Of a stretch of 64,000 nt of DNA, positions 28,066-38,192 are shown in pieces. The notes beneath the pieces are model-generated. The model was not told the origin of the DNA. It did no database searches and was given only the letters and a program-made list of their open reading frames with translations. Position numbers and translations under genes: made by a program. How positions within the stretch are numbered: the stretch's first letter is position 1; each line of letters starts with the position of its first letter. Source of the stretch: CAVZGO01 sp963774935. GTDB taxonomy: Bacteria > Chloroflexota > Anaerolineae > Anaerolineales > UBA4823. The stretch lies in the NCBI GenBank assembly GCA_963774935.1, contig CAVZGO010000003.1:711170-775169 (forward strand). Reading direction: 5' to 3'.

Positions 28066-29181
28066 ATGCCCATAAACCCGTTGGTTGCCCGCCAGGCTCG
28101 CCTGGAAGATGCCCTCACGCAAGCCGGCATGAGCGCGCTGGCGCTGAATCCCAGCCCAAGCCTGAAATATCTCAGCGGATTGAGCTTCCACCTGAGTGAA
28201 AGACCTGTGCTGGCGCTGTTTGTCCCTGGTCAGCCACCTGTCCTGGTCATCCCTGCCCTCGAGGCGCTTAAAACCGCCAATTTGCCTTTCCAGGCGCAGG
28301 TATTTCTGAATGGCGAAGACCCTGCCGAATGGCAGGGGGTATTTTCGCAGGCTGTGCAGGCTGCCAGGCTCAATGGGCGGGTCGGTGTTGAACCCAACTG
28401 GCTGCGTTTCCTGGAGCTGCGCTTGATCGAAAACTCAGCCACCCAATTCCAGCTCGTTTCAGCCGAACAAATAATCGCCGGGCTGCGCATGCAGAAAGAC
28501 CCGGATGAGCTGGCTGCAATGCGCAAAGCGGTTGACATCGCTCAAACCGCGCTGGAAAATACCCTGCCGCAAATCCACACCGGCATAAGCGAGGGCGAGA
28601 TCGCCGCGGAGCTCACCCTGCAGCTCCTGCGCTCTGGCTCAGACCCGACCATGCCTTTCTCTCCGATCGTCTCTGCCGGACCCAACAGCGCCAACCCCCA
28701 CGCCAGCCCTTCCGCCCGCCGTCTGGCGCAGGGTGACTTGCTGGTAATCGATTGGGGCGCAAACTACCAGGGCTACTGCTCCGATCTCACCCGCACATTC
28801 ACAGTCGGCGATGTAGATCCTGAATACCGGCGTATCGCCGAGATTGTGCTGCAGGCGAACATTGCCGGTCGTGAAATTGCGCGTCCCGGGATTGCAGCCG
28901 GTGAAGTAGACCAGGCAGCCCGTGCAGTCATCGAGGCAAACGGGTACGGCGCCTATTTCACCCACCGCACCGGACACGGGTTGGGCCTGGAAGGTCATGA
29001 GCCACCGTACATGCGCGCTGGCAATGCCATGATCTTGCAGCCTGGCATGACCTTCACCGTCGAGCCGGGCATATACTTACCCGAGCGGAATGGCGTGCGC
29101 ATCGAAGACAATGTGGTCATTACCGACCAGGGCGCCGAAACGCTGAGCACGCTGCCGCGCCAGCTCCGCCCGGTTGGATAG
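28066..29181 (+). CDS. Xaa-Pro aminopeptidase (M24 family)
   Basis: A 371-residue M24 metallopeptidase that removes N-terminal residues preceding proline. An N-terminal creatinase-like domain precedes the pita-bread fold. Metal ligands are visible: the two Asp in VIDWGANYQGYCSDLTRTF, the His in THRTGHGLGLEGHEPPY, and the Glu residues in FTVEPGIYLPERNGVRIED. The ATG is preceded by TGGAGGAA. It is the first gene of an operon with the esterase and MFS transporter. Confidence 0.94.
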   Translation: MPINPLVARQARLEDALTQAGMSALALNPSPSLKYLSGLSFHLSERPVLALFVPGQPPVLVIPALEALKTANLPFQAQVFLNGEDPAEWQGVFSQAVQAARLNGRVGVEPNWLRFLELRLIENSATQFQLVSAEQIIAGLRMQKDPDELAAMRKAVDIAQTALENTLPQIHTGISEGEIAAELTLQLLRSGSDPTMPFSPIVSAGPNSANPHASPSARRLAQGDLLVIDWGANYQGYCSDLTRTFTVGDVDPEYRRIAEIVLQANIAGREIARPGIAAGEVDQAARAVIEANGYGAYFTHRTGHGLGLEGHEPPYMRAGNAMILQPGMTFTVEPGIYLPERNGVRIEDNVVITDQGAETLSTLPRQLRPVG

Positions 29182-29223
29182 CTTCTACGTGTGTGGGGTA
29201 TTCTGCGGAAAAGGATGTGAGCG

Positions 29224-30003
29224 ATGATCAAACCTGGAGCTGAGCCATTCTTCTTCCCGGGTGGTCGCACGGGCTGCCTGCTGGTGCACGGCTTCACCGG
29301 AACCCCTTATGAAATGCGCTGGCTGGGTGAAAAGCTTGCCGGTCAGGGCTACTCGGTGCTGGGCGTCCGTCTCACCGGTCATTCCACCCGCGTCGAGGAT
29401 ATGGTCCACACTCGCTGGCAGGATTGGCTGGCATGCGTCGAGGATGGCTACCACCTCCTGCATGGCATCACCGATCAGGTGGTGCTCGTCGGATTGTCCT
29501 TGGGCGGGATATTATCCTTAATCTTTGCCTCAGGTAGATTTACCCCTCATTGTCCTGTCGATGGGGTCGTTGCCCTCGCCGCGCCGCATCATCTTCCCGC
29601 CAATCCCCTGCTGCTAAGCAGCCTGAAACCGCTCTCTATCTTTCAAGCCTACCGCAAGAAAACCCCGGCTGCCTGGTATGACCCAGAAACAGAAAAAACG
29701 CAGGTGAGCTATACGCTGGATCCAACCCGCTCATTCGCCGAGCTGCGCGATGCGCTGGTCGAAATGCGCGCCGGGCTATCCCAGGTCAGGACGCCCACCC
29801 TGTTGATTTACTCGAAGCAGGACTGCGCCGTCACACCGCAAGAGTGCCACGCTGAGCTGATCCTGTCTGCGCTGGGAACTCCGGTTAAAGAGCTGGTGTG
29901 GGTAGAGAACAGCAACCATAATATCGCCCAGGATGCACAGCGACAAAAAGCATTCGCAATAGCTGCTGATTTTATTGAAAAAGAGATCCTGAACCCGGGA
30001 TGA
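29224..30003 (+). CDS. Alpha/beta-hydrolase, carboxylesterase type
   Basis: A 259-residue alpha/beta-hydrolase resembling the Est30/thermostable carboxylesterase group. The oxyanion region is CLLVHGFTGTPYEMRWLG, the nucleophile elbow VLVGLSLGGILSLIFA, the acid YSKQDCAVTP and the His WVENSNHNIAQD. No signal peptide, so cytoplasmic. It overlaps the MFS gene through an ATGA stop/start junction, which indicates coupled translation. The substrate is unknown. Confidence 0.9.
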   Translation: MIKPGAEPFFFPGGRTGCLLVHGFTGTPYEMRWLGEKLAGQGYSVLGVRLTGHSTRVEDMVHTRWQDWLACVEDGYHLLHGITDQVVLVGLSLGGILSLIFASGRFTPHCPVDGVVALAAPHHLPANPLLLSSLKPLSIFQAYRKKTPAAWYDPETEKTQVSYTLDPTRSFAELRDALVEMRAGLSQVRTPTLLIYSKQDCAVTPQECHAELILSALGTPVKELVWVENSNHNIAQDAQRQKAFAIAADFIEKEILNPG

Positions 30004-31160
30004 ACCCTGACCTGTTCCTGGTGGCAATCTCCCTGGTGACGTGGGGCATTGGTGAAGGGATGTTCCTTTACTTCGAGCCGCTCTATCTCCAGGAGCTTGG
30101 CGCGGACCCGCTGATGATCGGCTCGATCATGGGCGCCATTGGCATTGTGATGGCGATCTCTTACCTGCCCGCCGGGTATCTCTCCGACCGCTTTGGGCGC
30201 AGACCACTGCTGCGCATTGCCTGGATGATTGGTCTTATTGCGACCACGGTAATGGGGTGGTCGCATTCTTTACCCCTGTTTGTGCTCGGCATGTCTATTT
30301 ACAGCTTCACGACCTTCGTGACTGTACCGCTGAACAGCTATGTCACGCACGCACGCGGCAGGTTGTCTGTTGCCCGTGCGATTACCCTCATTTCCGCCTT
30401 TTACAATGTCGGTGTGATCGCAGGCCCCTTGATTGGAGGCTGGATCGGTGATCGCTTCGGCTTGCAGCGTACCTTTCAAGTTGCAGCAATTCTCTTTGTC
30501 ATTTCCACGATCGTAATATTCCAGATTAAATCTCAGCCGGTAGAAAAGCATGAGGCTCAAAACACCTTCACCTTGCTCCGGCGTTTAATGACCCCTGCTT
30601 TTATGCGCTACATGGCGCTGGTATTTTTCATCATGTTCGGGCTCTACCTGTCCATGCCGCTTTCACAGAATTACCTGCAAAACCAGCAAGGGTTAAACCT
30701 GTCCCAGATCGGGAAATTAGTCTCGGCACGCAGCATCGGTCTGGTGATTTTGAGTATGTCGCTGGGACAATTGAGTCCATCCATCGGTTTGATTCTCTCG
30801 CAGGTCGGTATGGGTTTGTTCAGCTTGCTGATGTGGCAAAGCACCGGTATGCCCGGGTTCACCATGGCATATTTTTTACTGGGCAGCTACGTCACCGCCC
30901 GCAACTTTGCCATTGCCCACGGCAGGAGTTTGCTCCAATCTGCCAGCATGGGGATTGGGTATGGACTGATTGAGACAGCTGCGGCTTCCGCCACCATCCT
31001 GGCAGCGCCTGTGGCAGGGCTGCTCTATAAACAGCAGCCTGTCTCGGTCTATTACACAGCGTTGTTGTTAATCCTGGCCTCGCTGTTCATCTCATCGCTC
31101 TATTTCTACCAATCTTCAATCCGAAAAAGGCTGAAATGGGCACCAGATGAAGAAATGTAA
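30000..31160 (+). CDS. Major facilitator superfamily transporter
   Basis: A 386-residue membrane protein with about 12 hydrophobic helices and the MFS motif A between helices 2 and 3 (AGYLSDRFGRRPLLRIAW). A second related loop follows helix 5/6 (GGWIGDRFGLQRTFQV). Probably a drug or metabolite exporter of the DHA1 type; the substrate is not deducible. It ends the operon, with a hairpin that overlaps its stop codon. Confidence 0.9.
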   Translation: MNPDLFLVAISLVTWGIGEGMFLYFEPLYLQELGADPLMIGSIMGAIGIVMAISYLPAGYLSDRFGRRPLLRIAWMIGLIATTVMGWSHSLPLFVLGMSIYSFTTFVTVPLNSYVTHARGRLSVARAITLISAFYNVGVIAGPLIGGWIGDRFGLQRTFQVAAILFVISTIVIFQIKSQPVEKHEAQNTFTLLRRLMTPAFMRYMALVFFIMFGLYLSMPLSQNYLQNQQGLNLSQIGKLVSARSIGLVILSMSLGQLSPSIGLILSQVGMGLFSLLMWQSTGMPGFTMAYFLLGSYVTARNFAIAHGRSLLQSASMGIGYGLIETAAASATILAAPVAGLLYKQQPVSVYYTALLLILASLFISSLYFYQSSIRKRLKWAPDEEM

Positions 31161-31194
31161 AGTTGGAATGCCTCGATGGGGATTCCAACTTTAC
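31157..31194. terminator. Bidirectional hairpin between the MFS and EF-G paralogue genes
   Basis: A perfect 13-bp stem, GTAAAGTTGGAAT / ATTCCAACTTTAC, with a 12-nt loop between two convergent genes. The stem includes the MFS stop codon. Only weak T-tracts follow on either strand, so the termination role is probable but not classic. Confidence 0.6.
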
Positions 31195-31246
31195 ATTGCA
31201 GACAACGTCTGCCAGATTATCCTGGCGATACGATTACCAGGGTAGA

Positions 31247-33319
31247 TTATTCTTCCTTAGCCGCCTGTAATTCTTTTTGCCGTTGGGCGACGATCTCATT
31301 AGCAATGTGCGTCGGCACTACTTCGTGGTGCGAGTATTCCATGGTGAAGACACCGCGACCGCCGGTCAGGGAGCGCAGGTCGGTGGTGTAGCGCTGCATC
31401 TCAGCCAGCGGCACCTGAGCGGTCACCACCGAACGCCCTCGCTCGGTATCCATCCCCTGAACGTGTGCACGCCGGGTGTTCAAATCACCCATAATATCGC
31501 CCATGTTCGCTTCGGGTACGACAATGCGCACATTCATAATCGGCTCGAGCAGCATCGGAGCAGCATCGTGAACCGCCAGCTTGAAGCACTCACGCGCCGC
31601 AATTTCGAAAGCTACCGGCTTCGAATCCACCGGATGTTCCTTCCCGTCGTATATAGACACTTTTACTTTACTCAAGGGGAAACCTGCGATGACACCATCT
31701 TTCATCACACTCTTAATGCCTTTTTCAATTGCGGGCTGGTAGCTGCCAGAAACTGCCCCACCGAATACATCCCAGCTAAATTCGTATTCCGATTCTTGAA
31801 GTGGCTCGATACGCATCCAAACTTCGCCAAACTGGCCGGCGCCACCGGTCTGTTTTTTGTGGCGGTACATCCCCTGACCGCCTTTGGTAATCGACTCCTG
31901 GTAAGGCACACGTGGCTCTGCAGTGAGCAGCCCGGTCTGGAACTTTGACTCAGCCTTGCGGATCGCAACGTCAATGTGCTGGTCTCCCATGCCTTGCAGG
32001 ATGGTCTGGTTCGTGCTCGGCTCCTGGAACCAGGAGAGGGTCATGTCCTCTTCGACCAGACGAGTCATGGTCGGGCTGATCTTCGCAGAATCTGCCTGAG
32101 TCTTCGGAGAAACTGCCACGCGGAAGAGTGCATGCGGGTAAGCTGGTACAGGAAGGGTCAACGGGTGGGTTTTATCGCACAGCGTGTCTCCGGTAGAAGT
32201 GGTGCTCAGCTTAGAAACCGTCGCGATATCGCCACAGTGAACGGTTTTAATCTGGATTTGCTCTTTCCCACGCAGCAAGTGCAGGGTTCCGAGCCGCTCT
32301 TCGCCACCTTTGTTCTGGTTCCAGACGCGCGAATCGCCGCTGATCGTGCCAGAATAGACACGGAAATAGGTGATCTTACCAACGAAAGGATCAGCAGTAG
32401 TCTTCCATACGTAAGCTGCCAGCGGGCTGCTATCTGCTACCTTCAATTCTTCGTCGCCATTCTTGCCTTGAGCAACCACCGTTCGACTTTCAGAAGGCGA
32501 TGGCATTAAGTTAATGGAAGCATCCAGTAGCCGCGCCAGTCCAATTTCTGCCGAGCCAGCCGAGACAAAAACCGGCACGTATGCACCTGTGAGAATCACC
32601 TTTTTCAAACCGCGCTGCACCTCCTCGGGGGTCAGCTCGCCGCCTTCAAGGTATTTTTCCAGCAGCTCATCTTCACCTTCAGCGGCTGCTTCAATCAGCT
32701 CCATGCGGGCTGTTTCTACATCATCGGCAAATTCAGCTGGAATATCGCGGCTGTTTTTTCCATCACCTTCGTATGCTTTTTGAGTTAATAAATCCAGAAC
32801 TCCCTTGAACTCAGCCCGCTCGCCCCAGGGAAGCTGTACCGGAATCAACCGCTTATCCGAAAGTTCCTGTACGGTTGCCAGTGCTTTGCGGAAGTTTGCA
32901 TTATCGCGGTTCATCTTATTGATGACTACAAAGCGTGGCAGGCCAAATTGATCTGCATATTCCCAGGCAATTTCTGTTCCCACTTCAGCGCCTGCCACCG
33001 AGTTGATCAGTACAATGGCGCCATCTGCCACACTCAATGCAGAGACCACCTCACCGACAAAGTCAGTGTAGCCAGGAGTATCCAGGAAGTTCAATTTGTG
33101 CTCTTTATACTCTACTGGGATCAGGGTGGTAGAGAGAGAAATTTTCCGCCGGATTTCCTCATCTTCAAAGTCGGACACCGTCGTACCGTCTTCAATTTTA
33201 CCCAAACGGGTGGTTGCACCTGTGAAGTGCAAGAATGCTTCTGCTAACATCGACTTCCCCGCACTGCTGTGTGAAACCAGAGCGATATTACGAATGAACT
33301 CAGTCGTATATTCCTTCAT
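31247..33319 (-). CDS. EF-G-like translational GTPase (FusA2/EF-G2 type)
   Basis: A 690-residue five-domain EF-G paralogue. G1 is SHSSAGKS (16-23), switch II LDTPGYTDF (79-87), and the base-recognition G4 motif is NKMN (134-137) instead of NKxD. The GKIEDGTTVSDFEDEEIRR switch I segment marks the EF-G2-like branch rather than canonical EF-G. Domains III-V follow, with MGDQHIDVAIRKAESKF and RRAHVQGMDTERG. AAGGAGAGGTG precedes the ATG. A role in ribosome rescue or specialised translation is inferred; canonical fusA is not in this window. Confidence 0.9.
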   Translation of the reverse strand: MKEYTTEFIRNIALVSHSSAGKSMLAEAFLHFTGATTRLGKIEDGTTVSDFEDEEIRRKISLSTTLIPVEYKEHKLNFLDTPGYTDFVGEVVSALSVADGAIVLINSVAGAEVGTEIAWEYADQFGLPRFVVINKMNRDNANFRKALATVQELSDKRLIPVQLPWGERAEFKGVLDLLTQKAYEGDGKNSRDIPAEFADDVETARMELIEAAAEGEDELLEKYLEGGELTPEEVQRGLKKVILTGAYVPVFVSAGSAEIGLARLLDASINLMPSPSESRTVVAQGKNGDEELKVADSSPLAAYVWKTTADPFVGKITYFRVYSGTISGDSRVWNQNKGGEERLGTLHLLRGKEQIQIKTVHCGDIATVSKLSTTSTGDTLCDKTHPLTLPVPAYPHALFRVAVSPKTQADSAKISPTMTRLVEEDMTLSWFQEPSTNQTILQGMGDQHIDVAIRKAESKFQTGLLTAEPRVPYQESITKGGQGMYRHKKQTGGAGQFGEVWMRIEPLQESEYEFSWDVFGGAVSGSYQPAIEKGIKSVMKDGVIAGFPLSKVKVSIYDGKEHPVDSKPVAFEIAARECFKLAVHDAAPMLLEPIMNVRIVVPEANMGDIMGDLNTRRAHVQGMDTERGRSVVTAQVPLAEMQRYTTDLRSLTGGRGVFTMEYSHHEVVPTHIANEIVAQRQKELQAAKEE

Positions 33320-33447
33320 TACCTACACCTCTCCTTGAATTTTTACAATAGCAGACAATCCGCTATTGTACGGTAAATTGTCTACCTTGTCAAAGCAGTG
33401 AGCAAGGGAATTTCCAGTTTATTTAAATCTAGAGTAAAATTATCTGA

Positions 33448-34017
33448 ATGAACTGGTTCAAATGGCTGCATTTTGTGGGGTTATACTACCGCCAGCCCCG
33501 CTGGGATACCGGCATCTCACCACCTGAGCTGATTGCCTTCCTCGAAAGCCACCCCGCAAGCCGGGCGCTCGATCTTGGTTGTGGAACCGGCACAAACGCC
33601 ATTACCATGGCAAGCTATGGCTGGCAGGTCACCGGTGTAGATTTCATCGGGCGTGCCATCCGCGCTGGGCGACGCAAGGCGAAAGCAGCTGGAATCGAAG
33701 TCGACCTCAGGATCGGTGATGTCACGACTCTGAAGGGTATCCATGGGCCCTTCCAGCTTGTGCTCGATATTGGAAGTTTTCACAGCTTGAGCCTATCCCA
33801 ACGCCAGGCGTATTTGGAGAATATAGACAGTCTGCTCGAGCCAGGTGGTTCCTTTCTGATCTATCTATTTGTAAAAGCTTCCTCACAACAAGGCGGTCCT
33901 GGTCTGTTAGAAGATGAGCTTCTATTGATCGAACAACACCTCCAACTCGTGGAACGATCTGATGGCACCGAACGAGGGGAGCGCTCCTCCGCCTGGCTGA
34001 GATACATCAATAATTAG
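33448..34017 (+). CDS. SAM-dependent methyltransferase
   Basis: A 189-residue class I methyltransferase with motif I ALDLGCGTGTNAITMASYGW, the acidic VTGVDFIGRAIRAGRRK and the post-motif FQLVLDIGSFHSL. There is no obvious ribosome-binding site; TAAAAT lies about 8 nt before the ATG, so a leaderless transcript is possible. It is followed after 9 nt by the phosphatase-superfamily gene. The substrate is unknown; relatives include TehB-like enzymes. Confidence 0.85.
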   Translation: MNWFKWLHFVGLYYRQPRWDTGISPPELIAFLESHPASRALDLGCGTGTNAITMASYGWQVTGVDFIGRAIRAGRRKAKAAGIEVDLRIGDVTTLKGIHGPFQLVLDIGSFHSLSLSQRQAYLENIDSLLEPGGSFLIYLFVKASSQQGGPGLLEDELLLIEQHLQLVERSDGTERGERSSAWLRYINN

Positions 34018-34026
34018 GTATTCCGA

Positions 34027-34950
34027 ATGCATTTGCTTTTCTTCTTCATGGATGGCATCGGATTAGGGGCGAACAACCCAAGTATCAATCCCTTTGCGCG
34101 CGCCAGCCTGCCTACATTGAATTCTCTACTCAGCGGATATCGCATGGTAGAAAATGTGGCACCTTACCATAATCTGCGTACCTCCTTATTGGCACTAGAT
34201 GCCTGCCTGGGCGTCAAGGGGATGCCCCAATCGGCAACCGGGCAGGCAGCGCTTGTAACCGGGAAGAACATCCCAGCCGATATCGGCTTCCATTTCGGCC
34301 CCTGGCCAAACGACGCCATCGCGAGCCATATTGAGAATGGGAACCTGTTCAGCCGTTTGAAGACTGCTGGTAAACGCGTCGCATTTTTAAACGCTTATCC
34401 GCAGCGGTTTTTTGATTCGATCGATTCTGGAAAACGATTGCTATCCTCCATTCCCCTGGCTGTGACCAGCGCCGGGCTGCCGTTATTAACCACCAATGAC
34501 CTGATCGCTGAGCAAGCGTTATCTGCGGATTTTACCGCTGAAGCCTGGCGCGAGCGGCTTGGCGTCACGGATATCCCGATGATCAACCCCCACCAGGCGG
34601 GTGAACGTCTGGCGAAATTGACCCAAGAAAACGAATTCTCGTTTTTTGAATATTGGTTGAGCGATTATGCCGGTCACGGGCAGGATATGACCGAAGCCTG
34701 CACCTTGCTGGAAACCTTTGATAAGGTATTAGAAGGTTTATTGGATAACTGGAGCTTCCAGGACAGCCTGCTCTTAATCACCTCGGATCATGGCAATATG
34801 GAAGATTTGAGCACCCGCCGGCATACCATGAATCCGGTTCCGGCTTTATTGGTCGGCGCGCCTGCTCTTCGCCGCGACTTCATCACAGGTCTGGTTGACC
34901 TGACCGGCATCACCCCTGCAATCTTACGCTATTTCGGAATCGAACCCTGA
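34027..34950 (+). CDS. Alkaline-phosphatase-superfamily metalloenzyme (phosphoglycerate mutase-like)
   Basis: A 307-residue member of the alkaline phosphatase/iPGM superfamily. Metal and nucleophile motifs are visible in order: LFFFMDGIGLGANNP (Asp), PQSATGQAALVTGKN (Thr/Ser nucleophile region), EYWLSDYAGHGQDM (Asp, His) and LITSDHGNMEDLSTRRHTMN (Asp, His, distal His). It lacks the insert domain of true iPGM, so the reaction is unknown; phosphonate or phosphomutase chemistry is possible. It is co-oriented and close to the methyltransferase gene. Confidence 0.82.
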   Translation: MHLLFFFMDGIGLGANNPSINPFARASLPTLNSLLSGYRMVENVAPYHNLRTSLLALDACLGVKGMPQSATGQAALVTGKNIPADIGFHFGPWPNDAIASHIENGNLFSRLKTAGKRVAFLNAYPQRFFDSIDSGKRLLSSIPLAVTSAGLPLLTTNDLIAEQALSADFTAEAWRERLGVTDIPMINPHQAGERLAKLTQENEFSFFEYWLSDYAGHGQDMTEACTLLETFDKVLEGLLDNWSFQDSLLLITSDHGNMEDLSTRRHTMNPVPALLVGAPALRRDFITGLVDLTGITPAILRYFGIEP

Positions 34951-34986
34951 TCTATTCGGAAACCCATTCTCCCAAAGGAGCTGTCT

Positions 34987-36673
34987 ATGCCTCTTTTTGA
35001 TCCGTCTTCCATAAATAAGCTGGCTGAATCATTGGATCAATGGAAAAGAACGAATTTGCAGGACAGCCTGGCTCGCATGCCTGAAAGCCAGCCGGAATTC
35101 GTCACCGCCTCCTCCGAGCCAATCGAGCGCCTGTACACACCCGCAGACCTCGCCGAGATGGACTACCTTACAGACCTGAACTTGCCGGGCGAGTTTCCCT
35201 ACACGCGCGGCATCCATCCGACTTTGCATCGCAGCCGGTTGTGGACGATGCGCATGTTCGCCGGCTTTGGAACTGCTGAAGAGACCAACCAGCGCTTCAA
35301 ATACCTGCTCAGCCAGGGACAAACCGGGCTCTCAATAGCTTTCGACCTCCCCACGTTGATGGGCTACGATACGGATGCTCCTGAAGCGTTGGGAGAATTT
35401 GGCAAGTGCGGTGTCGCGAGTCTCATCGCTCCAGGATATGGAAATCCTGCTGGATGGCATCCCGCTAGATCGAGTTTCGACGAGCATGACGATTAACTCT
35501 CCGGCAGCGATCATCTGGGCGATGTACATCGTAGCAGCCGAGAAAAAAGGTGTGCGACCTGACCAGCTGCGCGGCACATCACAGAATGATATTCTCAAGG
35601 AATACATCGCTCAGAAGGAATTTATTTTCCCACCAGAGCCTTCCATGCGCCTGGTCGTCGATACCATCGAGCACGGCACGCACCACGTGCCGCAGTGGAA
35701 CAGCATCAGCATTTCTGGCTACCATATCCGTGAAGCAGGCTCAACCGCTGCGCAGGAGCTGGCTTTCACGCTTTCGGATGGGTTTGAGTATGTGCGCTGG
35801 GCAATAGAACGCGGTCTGCAGGTTGACGAATTTGCACCCCGGCTATCCTTCTTCTTCAATGCCCATAACGACTTTTTCGAAGAAATCGCCAAATACCGCG
35901 CCGCCCGGCGTATTTGGGCGCGCGAAATGCGCGACACCTTTGCCGCAAAAGACCCGCGCTCCTGGTTGATGCGCTTCCATACCCAGACCGCTGGCGTCAC
36001 CCTCACCTCGCAGCAGCCCGAAAACAACATCGTGCGGGTGACCCTGCAAGCCCTGGCAGCCGTATTGGGGGGCACCCAGTCTCTGCACACCAACAGCATG
36101 GACGAAGCCTTAGCACTGCCATCCGAGCATGCGGTAACGGTCGCCCTGCGCACCCAGCAAATCATCGCCGAAGAGTCAGGGGTGATCAATACAGTTGATC
36201 CGCTGGGTGGCTCCTACTTTGTCGAGGCGCAAACAAACCGAATCGAAGCCCAGGCTTACCACTATTTCCAGCGCATTGCTGAGCTGGGCGGGGTGCTTCC
36301 AGCGATCGCGAAAGGCTTTTTCCAAACCGAGATATCAGATGCCGCCTACCGTTACCAGCGTGAAATCGATAACCAAACCCGCCGTATTGTCGGGGTGAAC
36401 GCCTATGCCGACCAGGTGACCCTCACCATCCCTATACTGGAGATGGATCCATCCGGCTACGCGCGCCAGATTCAGCGCCTGGAAGAGACACGAAAAAACC
36501 GTGACAGCGGCAGAGTGGGTCAGACTCTGGATCGATTGCGCCTGGCTTGCCAGGGAACCGAAAACACCATGCCTTATATTATGGACGCAGTGCGCGCTTA
36601 CGCAACATTAGGCGAAATCGTCCGGGTGATGAAGGAGGTTTTCGGCACTTACCAGGAAGCGAACTGGATCTGA
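34987..36673 (+). CDS. Methylmalonyl-CoA mutase, catalytic chain, one frameshift
   Basis: Large (TIM-barrel) subunit of cobalamin-dependent methylmalonyl-CoA mutase, interconverting succinyl-CoA and (R)-methylmalonyl-CoA. Motifs are [55 protein letters not shown] and [20 protein letters not shown]. The frame breaks near 35415-35425 (FGKCGVA then [12 protein letters not shown]). About 560 residues, ending before a B12 domain; that domain is a separate gene at 49497. AAGGAG precedes the ATG. Confidence 0.94.
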
Positions 36674-36853
36674 TCCCATTCGTAAATATCAAAAACGATT
36701 TCAAAATATGATATTCAACCCCAATGAACGGGTGTAAAATTACCCGCGGCTTACTGTGCCATACCCAAATTATTTTATAAAATTACTCGTCAAAAGATGC
36801 ATTCATTTCCAGAATGCAGTACGAGTGTAAAAGACTAATTATGGAGACGAACA

Positions 36854-38056
36854 ATGGCAAACGAAAAAAAATATAAAGGCATTATCGGTATACTCACCGG
36901 CGGCGGTGATGTTCCCGGGTTAAATCCGGCGATTCGAGCGGTTACATTTCGCGCTTTGCGTGAGGGTTACCAGGTAATCGGTATCCGCCGTGGCTGGGGA
37001 GGCATGGTCGATTTGGTGCGTGAAAAGGATTATGATAACAGCGAAAATATCCAATATCTTACCGAAGAGATCGTCAACAAAGCCGGGCGCACTGGGGGTA
37101 CTTTCTTACACACCTCACGCACACGCCCTAGCCATGTTAAAAAGAACGATGTACCTGAGCACCTCAAAGATAAGTTCTCCGCAGAAGTCAACGACCTGAC
37201 CCCTGAGATACTGAAAAACATTGACTGGTTAGGCATCGACTACCTGATCCCCATTGGCGGCGATGATACGCTCAGCTACGGTGTGCGCCTGTACCAGGAA
37301 GGGATGAAGGTCATCGCTATCCCAAAAACGATGGACAATGATGTGCCGGGCACGGATTACTGCATTGGCTTCAGCACCTGTGTTACCCGGACCATCCAGT
37401 TAACCCATACCTTGCGCACCAGCGCTGGCTCACACGAGCGCATTATGATCCTCGAAGTCTTCGGTCGCTATGCCGGGTATACCGCCCTGCTGCCTACCAT
37501 GGCGGGGGCGGCAAACCGCTGTGTCATTCCGGAGTATAAATTCGATATCGAGCGGCTGACCGAGCTGCTGGTAACGGACCGCAACCACAACCCCAGCAGA
37601 TATGCCATCTGCCTCGTCTCCGAAGGCGCCATGTACACCGGTGGAGAGATGGTATTCATGGATCGCACGACCGATGCCTACGGGCATGCCAAGTTAGGCG
37701 GCATTGGCGACCTGGTGTCTGCCAAAGTGCAGGAGCTTTCTGGCAAGTACAACAAAGGTCGGCGAATTAACATTATTAACCAAAAACTGGGATATATGGT
37801 GCGCGGTGGTGATCCTGATGCCATCGACTCTATCGTCCCGATGGCTTACGGCAACCTGGCTTTAGACTTGATTCTCAATCGCATCCATGGCCGGTTAGTG
37901 GTGCTCAAGAACGGTCGCTATGACAACATGCCAATCGATGTCGTCACCAGCACGAAAAAATTGGTGAATGTTGACAAATTTTACAACATCGACCGGTTGC
38001 GCCCGAAATACGAAAGCTTTGACGGTAAACCATTGATGATCATGACCGGAGAGTAA
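36854..38056 (+). CDS. 6-phosphofructokinase, PPi-type by active-site residues
   Basis: A 400-residue phosphofructokinase. The nucleotide/phosphate loop is GILTGGGDVPGLNPAIRAV, the GGD region reads PIGGDDTLSYG (Asp where ATP enzymes have Gly), and the catalytic loop is PKTMDNDVPGTDY (Lys where ATP enzymes have Gly). The Asp/Lys pair is the established signature of PPi-dependent PFK, so reversible PPi-dependent phosphorylation of fructose 6-phosphate is inferred. The ATG follows GGAG. It is transcribed alone and ends in a strong terminator. Confidence 0.93.
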   Translation: MANEKKYKGIIGILTGGGDVPGLNPAIRAVTFRALREGYQVIGIRRGWGGMVDLVREKDYDNSENIQYLTEEIVNKAGRTGGTFLHTSRTRPSHVKKNDVPEHLKDKFSAEVNDLTPEILKNIDWLGIDYLIPIGGDDTLSYGVRLYQEGMKVIAIPKTMDNDVPGTDYCIGFSTCVTRTIQLTHTLRTSAGSHERIMILEVFGRYAGYTALLPTMAGAANRCVIPEYKFDIERLTELLVTDRNHNPSRYAICLVSEGAMYTGGEMVFMDRTTDAYGHAKLGGIGDLVSAKVQELSGKYNKGRRINIINQKLGYMVRGGDPDAIDSIVPMAYGNLALDLILNRIHGRLVVLKNGRYDNMPIDVVTSTKKLVNVDKFYNIDRLRPKYESFDGKPLMIMTGE

Positions 38057-38114
38057 ATCTTCGCCGAGCCATCAAAAAGGTTTCTGGCCGTAAGGCTTCG
38101 ATCGACAAACCAAT

Positions 38115-38152
38115 ACGTGGGTGCTTTACGAGCACCCACGTTTTTATTATTT
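38115..38152 (+). terminator. Intrinsic terminator of the phosphofructokinase gene
   Basis: Perfect stem ACGTGGGTGCT-TTACG-AGCACCCACGT followed by TTTTATTATTT. Textbook rho-independent terminator on the plus strand. Confidence 0.92.
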
Positions 38153-38192
38153 ATTGACGGCAAAAAATCGTCGTCTTCGTTTTACAAGTCTG

